63,879 nt of DNA from an uncultured Parabacteroides sp. (GTDB lineage: Bacteria; Bacteroidota; Bacteroidia; Bacteroidales; Tannerellaceae), in NCBI GenBank assembly GCA_900541965.1, contig UQLN01000026.1:1-63879 (forward strand). The letters run 5' to 3'. Below the pieces are notes generated by a model. It saw only the letters and a program-made list of their open reading frames with translations. It was not told where the DNA came from and did not search any database. A program made the translations under genes and the position numbers. Below are positions 10,005-18,667 of this stretch, piece by piece. Each line of letters begins with the position of its first letter. The stretch's first letter is position 1.

Positions 10005-12437
10005 TCATTTATTATATTTCAGAACCGTATATGAGTAAGCAGGGAAAGTGTATTTCATATTTCCGGCTGCTTTCAGATTCTTTCTCATTGGTACGATATT
10101 TTCCGGCTGCTCCGGTGTATTACGGTCTTTCAGATCACCGGAAAGGGTGATTACTTCGATATTTTCTATCTTGGACAAGCCTTTTATTTTCAGCTCGGCT
10201 TCAATAGCTTGCCCCGTGATATTTGCAATGTGTACGACCATTTGCCTGCCATCTTCATCTTTTGTTGCCGTAATATCCAAAGAGGCTGTAGTTTCAGTCT
10301 TTACAAGCAAAGGCAAATGATTTTCTGAAGCCATTTGTTGTGCATAATAGGGAGGCATCCCCCATACCTGGGTAGGCGTAAAGAAAACCTGTCCCTGATC
10401 CCATCCGTTATCATTCTGTAAATAAGGTTGTAATGCATTGGCAGCACAAGAAGTAAAAACAAAATCACCATGCCTGCGAACAGCATTTTGAAGAGTAACA
10501 TGCCCTAAAGCCCGTTGCATAGAATGAAGATTTCCATTTTCTTCAAAAATAGCACATTTCATCCGGGTGTCGGGATCCCATTTCAGAAAGAGCTGCTGCA
10601 TCTTTTCCAGTTCTTTGTCTACATTTACACCAGCATCGGGATCATCTGCCCAGGGGTGATAATCCCAGTAAGGAGACTTTCCGTTGAGTGCGCGGAATAC
10701 CATTTCCATGTTGGGAGAATCAGGACGCCACCAAGCAGAGTTGATCACTTCCACAGACTTATCTTTACTTTTAATAGCATCGTACAACACATTAAAACGA
10801 TCAATATAATGTCTGTAACCATCCGCATCATCTGCATGAATTACTTCTTCATTCCCTATCTCTATATATTTGACTCCATAAGGTTCCGGATGACCGTTAT
10901 CTGCACGTTTTTTACCCCATACAGAAGAGACAGAACCATTCAGGTATTCTACCATATCGGCTATATCTTCCGGTGTTTCTTCGATATTGATAGCGAAAGC
11001 AGCTTCAAAACCGGCGGCTTCACAGAACTTCAGGAACTCTTCTATACCAAAGCCGTTAGTTGAATAGGGATTCCAGTGCCCTTTATAAGGAGGCCTTTTG
11101 TCGGGATCACCTATCATTTTTTTGAAACGGTATTCGGGAGCATTCACCATTGTACCGCCATACCGTAAAAAGGTCAGCCCTTGTTTTTGCATGGCTTGTC
11201 CGATATCGTTACGGAAAGGCAACCAGCGAAATTGCTTGTCACCCGTACTCATAAGTACCACCTGGTCGACCCAAATCTTGCCCGGACGATCAATATAAAC
11301 AGCTAGGCGGGAATTCGGATCCGTATTGTTTGACAGCAGGCTAAACGGATATTTCTCCCAATTATCAGAGAGCATATTTATTGTTTGGGTAGCATATTCT
11401 CGGGTACCGTCTGCACTCTGTAAAGCGACAGTCACATTACCTTTATACTCTTCACCTTTCAGATACAAACGTCCCTGAAACATCTGTCCCTTTTCTACGG
11501 ATATTCCCCATCGGTTCAGGCTCTTGTTGGCTATCCCGGCAATACCGTTACCATCTTCCTTCCAGATAACCTGAGAGTATTTTCCATTGTAAGCCTCTTT
11601 ATCGTCATGGAGATATGTAACTTTTACATCACCTGTCTGTATCGCATCCCAATGTGCACTGACTGCCAGCCCTTTCTTTCCGATATAAGAAATCAGTTCC
11701 TTCTTTCCCTCCTGCTCAATTGTCAGATTTCGAAACTCTACCTGTGAGTTCCAGGTTCTCAGAGCCACTTTTCCCTGAAGGATCGGCGACTCTTTATCTT
11801 CATATACAAATAAACTCTTATCATTCAGAAAAATCTCGAACTGCCCTCCGTCCATTCTGACTTTCATCTTATTCCATTCCTGCGGGGAGCAATCGACAGC
11901 GACTTCTTTCAGCGGTTGCCAGTTTTTACGGTGTTTGCCGAATATTACTTTTTTACCGTCTGCCGCCAAGCTTATTTCATAGCCATCAAAATTATCAGCA
12001 CCATTTCCCGGATCATTTACACATAATAATAAACCGGCATTATGTGCAGTATTCCCATTCATACGAAGTTCTACCTCCACAATGCCTTTGCCCATAACTG
12101 TCGGTTCATACACTAACTTTGCGCCCGGATAAGCATTTATTGCTACTCCATCTTTCAGAGGAATCCAAAAACCTTCATATACAGTAAAATGGTCGAATGC
12201 AAAACCTCTGACCGGCTCTTCAAAGCTCTCACCAAATATCTTCTGATCGTAAAGTCCCCCGTAAATCTCATGATTCACATCTTCAATACAGGCGCCATAA
12301 AGATATGGGGGTACCCTATTCAGCACTTTCGAAGCATCTATATTAATCCGGCTTTGTTGTGCTCCAACATCTCCGTGAATAAGCATCAACAAGCTTCCGC
12401 TCAAAAAAATGCACTTTTTTAATCTATTAGTTTTCAT
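10005..12437 (-). CDS. GH51 alpha-L-arabinofuranosidase, exported
   Basis: Predicted GH51 arabinofuranosidase, 810 aa, first gene of the leftward operon. An N-terminal signal sequence precedes the start of the GH51 fold. A concanavalin-like region (roughly 90-240) and a carbohydrate-binding-like region (roughly 260-400) come before the main catalytic barrel. The acid/base motif EIGNEEV lies near residue 530 and a nucleophile candidate FEENGN near residue 631. It should cleave terminal alpha-L-arabinofuranosyl residues, complementing the beta-specific GH127 enzymes. Its promoter region is shared with the divergent GntR-type regulator and includes an operator at 12500-12514. Confidence 0.9.
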   Translation of the reverse strand: MKTNRLKKCIFLSGSLLMLIHGDVGAQQSRINIDASKVLNRVPPYLYGACIEDVNHEIYGGLYDQKIFGESFEEPVRGFAFDHFTVYEGFWIPLKDGVAINAYPGAKLVYEPTVMGKGIVEVELRMNGNTAHNAGLLLCVNDPGNGADNFDGYEISLAADGKKVIFGKHRKNWQPLKEVAVDCSPQEWNKMKVRMDGGQFEIFLNDKSLFVYEDKESPILQGKVALRTWNSQVEFRNLTIEQEGKKELISYIGKKGLAVSAHWDAIQTGDVKVTYLHDDKEAYNGKYSQVIWKEDGNGIAGIANKSLNRWGISVEKGQMFQGRLYLKGEEYKGNVTVALQSADGTREYATQTINMLSDNWEKYPFSLLSNNTDPNSRLAVYIDRPGKIWVDQVVLMSTGDKQFRWLPFRNDIGQAMQKQGLTFLRYGGTMVNAPEYRFKKMIGDPDKRPPYKGHWNPYSTNGFGIEEFLKFCEAAGFEAAFAINIEETPEDIADMVEYLNGSVSSVWGKKRADNGHPEPYGVKYIEIGNEEVIHADDADGYRHYIDRFNVLYDAIKSKDKSVEVINSAWWRPDSPNMEMVFRALNGKSPYWDYHPWADDPDAGVNVDKELEKMQQLFLKWDPDTRMKCAIFEENGNLHSMQRALGHVTLQNAVRRHGDFVFTSCAANALQPYLQNDNGWDQGQVFFTPTQVWGMPPYYAQQMASENHLPLLVKTETTASLDITATKDEDGRQMVVHIANITGQAIEAELKIKGLSKIENIEVITLSGDLKDRNTPEQPENIVPMRKNLKAAGNMKYTFPAYSYTVLKYNK

Positions 12438-12475
12438 AATATGATATGTTTTGTTATGGTACTAGATCTCGGCAA

Positions 12476-12483
12476 CAAATATA
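12476..12483 (-). promoter_or_regulatory. -7 box of the arabinoside operon promoter
   Basis: TATATTTG on the minus strand fits the Bacteroidetes -7 consensus TAnnTTTG, about 40 bp before the GH51 start codon. The expected -33 region falls on the operator at 12500-12514, so a bound regulator would block this promoter. Confidence 0.6.
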
Positions 12484-12499
12484 TGCATAATATACACAA

Positions 12500-12514
12500 C
12501 TGGTACGAACTGGT
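12500..12514. promoter_or_regulatory. Operator 1 (CTGGTACGAACTGGT)
   Basis: 15-bp site with two CTGGT blocks, matching the reverse complement of the site at 12547-12561 at 14 of 15 positions. It overlies the expected -33 region of the leftward operon promoter. The likely ligand is the adjacent GntR-type regulator. Confidence 0.65.
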
Positions 12515-12546
12515 TTGATTTTTTTAAATCATGTTTAATAACATAG

Positions 12547-12561
12547 ACCAGATCGTACCAG
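12547..12561. promoter_or_regulatory. Operator 2 (ACCAGATCGTACCAG)
   Basis: Inverted partner of operator 1, with centres 47 bp apart. It overlies the expected -33 region of the regulator's own promoter, which suggests autoregulation and possibly DNA looping between the two sites. Confidence 0.65.
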
Positions 12562-12577
12562 CTTGATTCTTTAGAGG

Positions 12578-12585
12578 TATCTTTG
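12578..12585 (+). promoter_or_regulatory. -7 box of the regulator gene promoter
   Basis: TATCTTTG matches TAnnTTTG and ends 19 bp before the ATG of the regulator gene at 12605. Operator 2 covers its upstream -33 region. Confidence 0.6.
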
Positions 12586-12604
12586 CGCATCTAAAACAAT
12601 AAGA

Positions 12605-13582
12605 ATGAAAGTAAACGAATCAAAATACAAACTGGTAGTAAATCACGTAATAGATGGTATAAATAATAGTACCTATAAAAAAGGCGACTGGATTCCCTCA
12701 ATCAATGAATTCAGAAAGAATTACAACTTATCAAGAGATACGGTATTCGCCGGGTTAAGCGAACTAAAATCGAAAGGTATCATCGATTCAAACCCTGGTA
12801 TCGGCTATTATGTAACCAGTACCCGCATTTCACATTCCCTGAATATTTTTCTGTTGTTTAACGAGTTCAATGAATTTAAGGAAGATATCTATAATTCATT
12901 TATGGAATCGATCGGCAAAACCGCAACTGTAGATATTTATTTCCATAATTACAACCGGAAAGTGTTTGAGACACTGATCAACGAAGCTAATAACAAGTAT
13001 ACCACTTATATTATAATGTCCGGTAAATTTGCAGGTATAGACCCTTTATTACAATGTCTGTCCGGTGATGTATATCTGCTGGATCATTTCCATCCCGAAC
13101 TGATCGGTAAATACTCGTCCGTATTCCAGAATTTTGAAAAAGACACATACGAAGCTCTGGTATTCGGATTACCATACATCCGAAAATACCAGCATATCAT
13201 CATGGTTCAAAAAGAGGAGAAAGAACCTGTCGAACGATATAACGGTTTATGTGCTTTCTGCAAAGACTATAGATATACACACGATTATATCTCTTCAGTA
13301 AAAGACAGGGAAATCAAACAAGGAGAGATTTATATGATCGTAAACGACCGGGATCTGGTAGATCTGCTAAAGCAAGCCGAGAGACAGGACTTTATACCCG
13401 GCCAAGATTTCGGCATCATCTCCTACAACGACACTCCGCTTAAAGAGATACTGGCAGGTGGTATCACAACTTTATCCACTGATTTTAAACTGATGGGACA
13501 AACAATGGCTACGTTAATTAAAAAGAAAACGATCGAAACGATAGAGAATCCCTGGAGATTGAATGTCAGAAAATCGTTATAA
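12605..13582 (+). CDS. GntR-type regulator with LacI-like sugar-binding domain
   Basis: Transcription factor of 325 aa. Residues 1-75 form a GntR winged helix-turn-helix (motif region SINEFRKNYNLSRDTVFAGL), and the remainder resembles the periplasmic-binding-protein-like effector domain of LacI-family regulators. This architecture is shared with Bacteroides FucR-type repressors. It is transcribed divergently from the arabinoside operon, with a pair of inverted operators in the shared promoter region, so it most likely represses the operon and itself until a sugar ligand binds. The ligand is unknown; L-arabinose or an arabinoside is the natural first guess. Downstream lies a 36-bp perfect palindrome. 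Confidence 0.88.
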   Translation: MKVNESKYKLVVNHVIDGINNSTYKKGDWIPSINEFRKNYNLSRDTVFAGLSELKSKGIIDSNPGIGYYVTSTRISHSLNIFLLFNEFNEFKEDIYNSFMESIGKTATVDIYFHNYNRKVFETLINEANNKYTTYIIMSGKFAGIDPLLQCLSGDVYLLDHFHPELIGKYSSVFQNFEKDTYEALVFGLPYIRKYQHIIMVQKEEKEPVERYNGLCAFCKDYRYTHDYISSVKDREIKQGEIYMIVNDRDLVDLLKQAERQDFIPGQDFGIISYNDTPLKEILAGGITTLSTDFKLMGQTMATLIKKKTIETIENPWRLNVRKSL

Positions 13583-13677
13583 AATTCATTCACGCATAGA
13601 GGTTCAGCAACATCTCCAATCCTGAGAGGAGGGCTTACCTTCTGTTTTGCAGATACAGCCAGAAATACTTCGACATT

Positions 13678-13713
13678 AAAGACATATATACTTCCGGAAG
13701 TATATATGTCTTT
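13678..13713. terminator. 36-bp perfect palindrome, likely bidirectional hairpin
   Basis: Two 18-bp arms (AAAGACATATATACTTCC and its complement) meet without a loop, about 95 bp downstream of the regulator stop codon. A hairpin terminator is the likeliest role, though no long T tract follows. Apart from this and a promoter, 13583-13924 holds nothing recognisable. Confidence 0.55.
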
Positions 13714-13873
13714 ATGAACACTCATTAATTAAAAGATATTACCCAAATTAAAAACTATTCCGAAAAAGTAAACGTCTGTTTTTTTATTCATATCCCATCC
13801 ACAATACCTCTCTAATTGGTACTTCCTGTTACATTTTTTTAGCAAAAACATACAATTCCTCCAAAATAAAAGA

Positions 13874-13881
13874 TACATTTG
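13874..13881 (+). promoter_or_regulatory. -7 box for the arylacetate-CoA ligase operon
   Basis: TACATTTG fits TAnnTTTG and lies 43 bp before the ATG at 13925. No clear -33 TTTG was found at the usual spacing. Confidence 0.5.
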
Positions 13882-13924
13882 CAAACTAATTTCATGAAAC
13901 TAACACACTATAATACAAAAGAAC

Positions 13925-15226
13925 ATGATGTACTGGCAAAAAGACATTGAAACCATGAGCCGTGCAAACCTGGAGAAATTCCAGTTGGAGCGGTTGAAAC
14001 AAACGATTAAACACGCAGAAAATTCTCCTTTCTACAATAAGGTTTTCAAGGAAAAAGGGATTACTCCCGACAGTATTCAATCTTTAGAAGATTTACAGAA
14101 ACTTCCTTTTACTACAAAAGACGACCTTCGTAATAATTACCCGTTCGGAATGGCGGCCATACCTATCAAAGATTGCGTACGCATCCATTCTTCCAGTGGA
14201 ACCACCGGCAATCCGACCGTAGTATTACACTCTGCAAAAGACCTAGACCAGTGGGCGAACCAAGTAGCTCGTTGTATGTATATGGTAGGGATACGCGATA
14301 CAGATGTTTTCCAGAATACCTCCGGTTATGGAATGTTTACCGGCGGGCTCGGCTTCCAATACGGAGCGGAGAAATTAGGAGCGCTAACTGTCCCCGCAGC
14401 TGCAGGAAATACCAAACGGCAGATTAAGTTTATCACAGATTTCGGTACCACCTGCCTGCATATTATTCCCAGCTATGCAACACGTCTGGCTGAAGTGATG
14501 TATGAGATGGGAATGGACCCGCGAAAAGACACTAAACTGCATACTGTCTGCATCGGTGCCGAACCTCATTCGGAAGAACAACGCCGTCGCATCGAGCAAC
14601 TTTTGGGTGTAAAAGCATACAACTGCTTCGGAATGTCGGAAATGAACGGACCGGGTGTGGCTTTCGAATGCACCGAACAAAACGGACTTCATATCTGGGA
14701 AGACAATGTAATTGTGGAAATCATAGACCCGAAAACGCTTCTGCCTGTCAAGGAAGGCGAAGTGGGCGAACTGGTTCTTACCACGATCAACCGCGAAGCA
14801 ATGCCACTTATTCGTTATCGTACCCGCGACCTGACATGTATATTGCCGGGCGAATGCCCTTGCGGACGTACCCATAAGCGCCTGGCTCGTTTCAAAGGAC
14901 GTAGCGACGATATGATTATCCTGAAAGGGGTTAACCTCTTCCCTATCCAGATTGAAAAGATACTGATGCAGTTCAAGGAACTGGGTAGCAACTACCTGAT
15001 TACCCTCGAAACAATCGGAAACAGCGATGAAATGCTTATCGAAGTGGAACTGAGCGATTTGTTTACAGATGATTACTCTGTACTTCAACGCCTGGCAAAA
15101 GATATCACCCGCCAGCTGAAAGATGAGTTGCTGCTCACCCCACGCCTGAAACTGGTTGCCAAAGGTTCCCTGCCCACTCAGGACGGAAAAGCAGTCCGTG
15201 TAAAAGACTTGCGTAAGCTCTCATAA
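13925..15226 (+). CDS. paaK: Phenylacetate-CoA ligase family (arylacetate:CoA ligase)
   Basis: AMP-forming acyl/aryl-CoA ligase of 433 aa, the usual PaaK length. The phosphate-binding loop SSGTTGNPTV lies near residue 90, and a C-terminal domain with GRSDDMIILKG completes the adenylate-forming fold. It should activate phenylacetate, indoleacetate or a related aryl acid to the CoA thioester. In anaerobic Bacteroidales such ligases are associated with indolepyruvate ferredoxin oxidoreductases and reversible aromatic amino-acid metabolism, not with the aerobic paa pathway; no such oxidoreductase is in this window. First gene of a four-gene operon with an ACT protein, a tiny membrane protein and a symporter. 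A second ATG at 13928 could also be the start. Confidence 0.9.
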   Translation: MMYWQKDIETMSRANLEKFQLERLKQTIKHAENSPFYNKVFKEKGITPDSIQSLEDLQKLPFTTKDDLRNNYPFGMAAIPIKDCVRIHSSSGTTGNPTVVLHSAKDLDQWANQVARCMYMVGIRDTDVFQNTSGYGMFTGGLGFQYGAEKLGALTVPAAAGNTKRQIKFITDFGTTCLHIIPSYATRLAEVMYEMGMDPRKDTKLHTVCIGAEPHSEEQRRRIEQLLGVKAYNCFGMSEMNGPGVAFECTEQNGLHIWEDNVIVEIIDPKTLLPVKEGEVGELVLTTINREAMPLIRYRTRDLTCILPGECPCGRTHKRLARFKGRSDDMIILKGVNLFPIQIEKILMQFKELGSNYLITLETIGNSDEMLIEVELSDLFTDDYSVLQRLAKDITRQLKDELLLTPRLKLVAKGSLPTQDGKAVRVKDLRKLS

Positions 15227-15260
15227 GTAATAAATTATTAAACCTATAAAATAAGCAGCT

Positions 15261-15686
15261 ATGACAGTAAATCAGATTTCTATTTTCCTGGAAAACAAAT
15301 ATGGAAAACTTAGCGAGATTTTGGCTTTGCTTGCAGATGCAAACATACGTATAGTAGCAGCTACAATTGCAGACACTTCGGAATACGGTATCCTGCGTAT
15401 CATTGTTAGCGACCCGCAAAAAGCATATAAAATACTGAAAAGTAATAACGTAAGTGCAAACCTGACGGATGTGCTTGCTATCTCGACCAATTCTTGTGCC
15501 GGTAGCTTTGCAGAGACCCTGTCTTACTTCACAAAAGCCGGTATCAGCATTGAATATATGTATTGTTTCTCCGTAAACGGAAAAGCAGTCCTTATTCTCC
15601 GTACCAACAACCGGGAAGCAGCGCGGGAGGTAATCCGCCGCCAGAACCTGGAATATATTTGCGAAAGCGATTTAATTAAATTATAA
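15261..15686 (+). CDS. Tandem ACT-domain amino-acid-binding protein
   Basis: 141-aa protein made almost entirely of two ACT-like modules (about 1-68 and 70-141), with no catalytic domain. ACT modules bind small effectors, usually amino acids. The gene follows the arylacetate-CoA ligase by 34 bp, a pairing seen repeatedly in anaerobes, so it probably senses an aromatic amino acid or controls the ligase. The mode of action (allosteric partner or independent sensor) cannot be told from sequence. A 46-codon membrane-protein gene follows 11 bp later. Confidence 0.85.
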   Translation: MTVNQISIFLENKYGKLSEILALLADANIRIVAATIADTSEYGILRIIVSDPQKAYKILKSNNVSANLTDVLAISTNSCAGSFAETLSYFTKAGISIEYMYCFSVNGKAVLILRTNNREAAREVIRRQNLEYICESDLIKL

Positions 15687-15697
15687 CACACATACAA

Positions 15698-15838
15698 ATG
15701 TTCGGAATAGAAGATCCCGGAATCTGGCTTGCTTATTTGTTAGCCTTCATTTGCCTGCTATATTCCATATGGTTCGGTATCACCCATTGGAATAAAGACG
15801 ACGAAGACAGTACAAACTTGAAAAAGCCCAAAGAATGA
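15698..15838 (+). CDS. 46-aa single-pass membrane protein, symporter accessory
   Basis: Short reading frame not long enough for routine ORF calling: MFGIEDPGIW, then a hydrophobic helix (residues about 10-31) and a charged tail NKDDEDSTNLKKPKE. Its stop overlaps the start of the symporter gene by 4 bp (ATGA), a coupling arrangement that strongly supports translation. Small proteins of this form are found just before sodium:solute symporter genes in many bacteria and are described as symporter small accessory proteins. It probably binds or stabilises the symporter in the inner membrane. Confidence 0.85.
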   Translation: MFGIEDPGIWLAYLLAFICLLYSIWFGITHWNKDDEDSTNLKKPKE

Positions 15839-17385
15839 GCACACTTACATTAGGAGTTATCGTAATTATCTACATGTTTGTCCTGGCATGGCTGGGATAT
15901 CTCGGTTACAAACAGACCAAAAATGCCAGCGACTACCTGCTGGGAGGAAGAAAAGTCAACCCCATCATTATGGCACTGTCCTATGGGGCAACCTTTATCT
16001 CCGCTTCGGCAATTGTCGGATTCGGCGGAGTAGCCGCCACCTTCGGTATGGGCATACAATGGCTCTGCCTGTTGAACATGTTTATGGGGGTAGTCGTTGC
16101 ATTTATCCTATTCGGGCGCAGAACCCGGAAAATAGGGGAAAAATACAATGCACGTACCTTTCCCCAGTTATTAGGGTTACATTATAAATCACGCCCGATA
16201 CAAATATTCATCGCAACCGTTATTTTTATCGGCATGCCACTTTATGCGGCAGTCGTAATGAAAGGCGGTGCGGTATTTATCGAGCAGATGTTTAATGTAG
16301 ACTATCATTTTGCGCTACTTATCTTTACAATGATTGTTGCCGCCTATGTCATTACGGGAGGTATCAAAGGGGTACTTTATACGGATGCTTTACAAGCAGT
16401 TATCATGTTTGCCTGCATGTTGTTCCTGCTCTTCTGGTTCTTCCGTATAATGAACATGGGCTTTATCGAAGCAAACCAAAAGCTTACGGAAATCGCCCCT
16501 CTTGTACCGGAACGTTTCGAAGAACTGGGACACCAGGGATGGACGGCAATGCCGGTTACCGGTTCTCCTCAATGGTACACATTGGTCAGCTCCCTGATAT
16601 TGGGTGTAGGTATCGGTTGTTTGGCCCAGCCACAGTTAGTGGTACGTTTCATGATGGTGGAAAGCTCCAAGCAATTAAACCGTGGCGTATTAATCGGATG
16701 CGTCTTCCTGATTGTAACGGTAGGTGCCATTTACCACGTAGGCGCATTATCCAACCTGTTCTTCCTGAAAACGGAAGGTGTCGTAGCCTCCGAAGCGGTC
16801 AAGGATATGGACAAAATCATCCCGCTGTTTATCAATCGTGCTATGCCGGAATGGTTCGGAGCCGTATTCATGTTATGTATCCTCTCGGCAAGTATGTCTA
16901 CCCTGAGTGCACAATTCCATACAATGGGAGCTTCTTTCGGAGCCGACATATTCCCGAAACTGGGACGCAATAAGAATCCGAATTCAACAATGGGTGTACG
17001 TATCGGCGTTTTATGTTCCATTCTGATAAGCTATATCATATGTTATACACTAAGTGCCGGTATTATTGCCCGCGGTACGGCATTATTTATGGGAATTTGC
17101 GCAGCAACTTTCCTACCCGGTTACTTCTGTTCTCTGTTTTGGAAGAAAACAACCAAACAGGGAGCATTGGCAAGCCTGTGGGTAGGTGCACTGGCAAGTT
17201 TGTTTGCCATGCTGTTCCTGCACAAAGCGGAAGCCGGAGCTGTTGGATTATGTAATACCTTGTTTGGGAAAACAGTGCTGATCGATGTATACCCTTGGTA
17301 TGCCATCGACCCGATCCTGTTTGCCCTGCCTTTATCGGCTTTAAGTATTTATGTTATCAGCCTGATGACATGGAAAAAAGATTGA
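15835..17385 (+). CDS. Sodium:solute symporter (SSS family)
   Basis: Inner-membrane symporter of 516 aa with about 13 transmembrane segments. SSS features include the N-terminal YLLGGRKVNP segment after the first helix and the G-F-G-G-rich second helix. It is translationally coupled to the 46-aa accessory protein and is the last gene of the arylacetate-CoA ligase operon. A carboxylate, possibly phenylacetate or another aryl acid destined for the ligase, is a reasonable substrate guess but is inferred only from gene order. Two hairpin terminators follow. Confidence 0.9.
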   Translation: MSTLTLGVIVIIYMFVLAWLGYLGYKQTKNASDYLLGGRKVNPIIMALSYGATFISASAIVGFGGVAATFGMGIQWLCLLNMFMGVVVAFILFGRRTRKIGEKYNARTFPQLLGLHYKSRPIQIFIATVIFIGMPLYAAVVMKGGAVFIEQMFNVDYHFALLIFTMIVAAYVITGGIKGVLYTDALQAVIMFACMLFLLFWFFRIMNMGFIEANQKLTEIAPLVPERFEELGHQGWTAMPVTGSPQWYTLVSSLILGVGIGCLAQPQLVVRFMMVESSKQLNRGVLIGCVFLIVTVGAIYHVGALSNLFFLKTEGVVASEAVKDMDKIIPLFINRAMPEWFGAVFMLCILSASMSTLSAQFHTMGASFGADIFPKLGRNKNPNSTMGVRIGVLCSILISYIICYTLSAGIIARGTALFMGICAATFLPGYFCSLFWKKTTKQGALASLWVGALASLFAMLFLHKAEAGAVGLCNTLFGKTVLIDVYPWYAIDPILFALPLSALSIYVISLMTWKKD

Positions 17386-17412
17386 TTCAGGCATAGAAAT
17401 ATACCAATTTAA

Positions 17413-17441
17413 CTATTCTTGTTTGTAAGAATAGACTTTTT
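17413..17441 (+). terminator. Intrinsic terminator after the symporter gene
   Basis: CTATTCTT and AAGAATAG form an 8-bp stem with a 6-nt loop, followed after two bases by five T residues, 28 bp beyond the symporter stop. Confidence 0.7.
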
Positions 17442-17539
17442 AACGGCAAATCTATTGACAATATGATATTTAACCTCTATATTTGCACCGTGGTTTTTTC
17501 ATAATAGTATTAGATTTAAGGTTAACAAAGTTGGTTAGG

Positions 17540-17567
17540 GGTTGTCGTGAGACAGCCTTTAATTTTT
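17540..17567 (+). terminator. Second hairpin with T tract
   Basis: GGTTGTC-GTGA-GACAGCC forms a 7-bp stem with one wobble pair, followed by TTTAATTTTTT. It can serve as a back-up terminator for the rightward operon just before the convergent gene at 17576. Confidence 0.55.
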
Positions 17568-17575
17568 TATATACC

Positions 17576-18196
17576 TTACTCCCCCGCCCTCTTTGCATAG
17601 AAACTTTGCAACTTCTCTTTATTTACCAACACAATATCTCCGTTTTTGACTTTACGTTTCTTTAGAGGATAACCTTCTGGTGTAAAAATCGCTTCTGATT
17701 CGATCATTTGGTTTAACAGGTTTGCAGACAGCCCTAAACAAAGCCTAACAACCGATGATAACTTCAGTCCAAACTCGAAACGGGTTTGAATTTTGAATGC
17801 TACAAGTGCATCTTCTGCATTCAGGATGTCATTAATCGAAATACCATCATGCTGTATCTCATACTCTACGCTATCATAATCCGGTTCAACGTTGTTTTTC
17901 CGTCCTATTTCAGAAGAAAAAGCATACTCCCGGGAAAGGTCTTCATCATTTTCCGAAAACTTCAAGAACAACTCTTTTTTAATCAGCTCGGGTTTCGTAC
18001 GAGATAAAATCGTCAAGTTGTATGTACTGTCACATTCCACACATCTATAAATCAGCCATACATCAATGTTCCTTTTTTGTGCATTCATTCTGAATTTGTT
18101 GCTACAATAGAATCTCTTGCTACTACAGTGATTACATTTTCTTTTTAAGGCAGGAGTATTTTTTACTTTTATCTCCCATATATATTCAGTTCTCAT
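17576..18196 (-). CDS. DUF1062-type protein with cysteine pairs
   Basis: Hypothetical protein of 206 aa resembling the DUF1062 family. The ATG at 18196 is chosen because the reading frame upstream only offers a TTG and the family begins at MRTEYIWEIKV. Two C-x-x-C pairs, CNHCSSKRFYC near the start and RCVEC about 30 residues later, suggest a zinc-ribbon-like N-terminal domain. The C-terminal half ends with an S4-like segment, with KKRKVKNGDIVLVNKEKL resembling RNA-binding folds; this is only an impression. It is monocistronic and convergent with the symporter operon. Function unknown. Confidence 0.75.
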   Translation of the reverse strand: MRTEYIWEIKVKNTPALKRKCNHCSSKRFYCSNKFRMNAQKRNIDVWLIYRCVECDSTYNLTILSRTKPELIKKELFLKFSENDEDLSREYAFSSEIGRKNNVEPDYDSVEYEIQHDGISINDILNAEDALVAFKIQTRFEFGLKLSSVVRLCLGLSANLLNQMIESEAIFTPEGYPLKKRKVKNGDIVLVNKEKLQSFYAKRAGE

Positions 18197-18382
18197 TATA
18201 TATACTGTGTTTAATATTTTTAGAAAGGTTTTATTCGGATTCACAGCATTACAACTTATGACAAACGATAAAGTCGCCACAAACAACAATAGCAAATGCC
18301 TACGCCCTAAAAAAGGCAATACTGTGAATAAAAAATTGAAATAAGAAACCGGTTCAAGCAGGACTACCCGAACGAAAGAATC

Positions 18383-18408
18383 ATTAGCCTGTAGTTAATG
18401 AGGCTAAT
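18383..18408. other. Small hairpin in the 18197-18667 gap
   Basis: ATTAGCCT and AGGCTAAT form an 8-bp stem with a 10-nt loop. Apart from this and the promoter at 18619-18649, the 470-bp gap holds no coding signal. No riboswitch could be recognised. Confidence 0.35.
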
Positions 18409-18618
18409 ATTAAACCAGTATAAATTTAAGAATGGCTCCCAAAACGTGAATATTTAGAATTTCCGGGCAAAGATAATTCTTTAAAAACAAAATGTTTGGT
18501 GCAAATTGCAAAAAACTACATTTGTAATAAAATGAACTTTGTTGTTCTATCAGTTCATCAGGAATATTTTACTATATATCTCAAACACCTGAAACCTAAA
18601 ACAACTAACAACTGTCCC

Positions 18619-18649
18619 TTGTCAACTGCCAACTAAATTCATATCTTTG
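18619..18649 (+). promoter_or_regulatory. Promoter of the ABC uptake operon
   Basis: A TTG at 18619-18621 and TATCTTTG at 18642-18649 are separated by 20 bp, a good match to the Bacteroidetes -33/-7 arrangement, 18 bp before the substrate-binding protein ATG. The -33 part lies inside a sequence (18609-18634) resembling one arm of the inverted repeat at 29282-29382. Confidence 0.7.
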
Positions 18650-18667
18650 CCCTAAACTTATTCTCAA

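Noticed and set aside
18197..18667. Possible TPP or other riboswitch upstream of the ABC uptake genes
   Set aside because: No conserved riboswitch core could be recognised; only a small hairpin and a standard promoter are seen.
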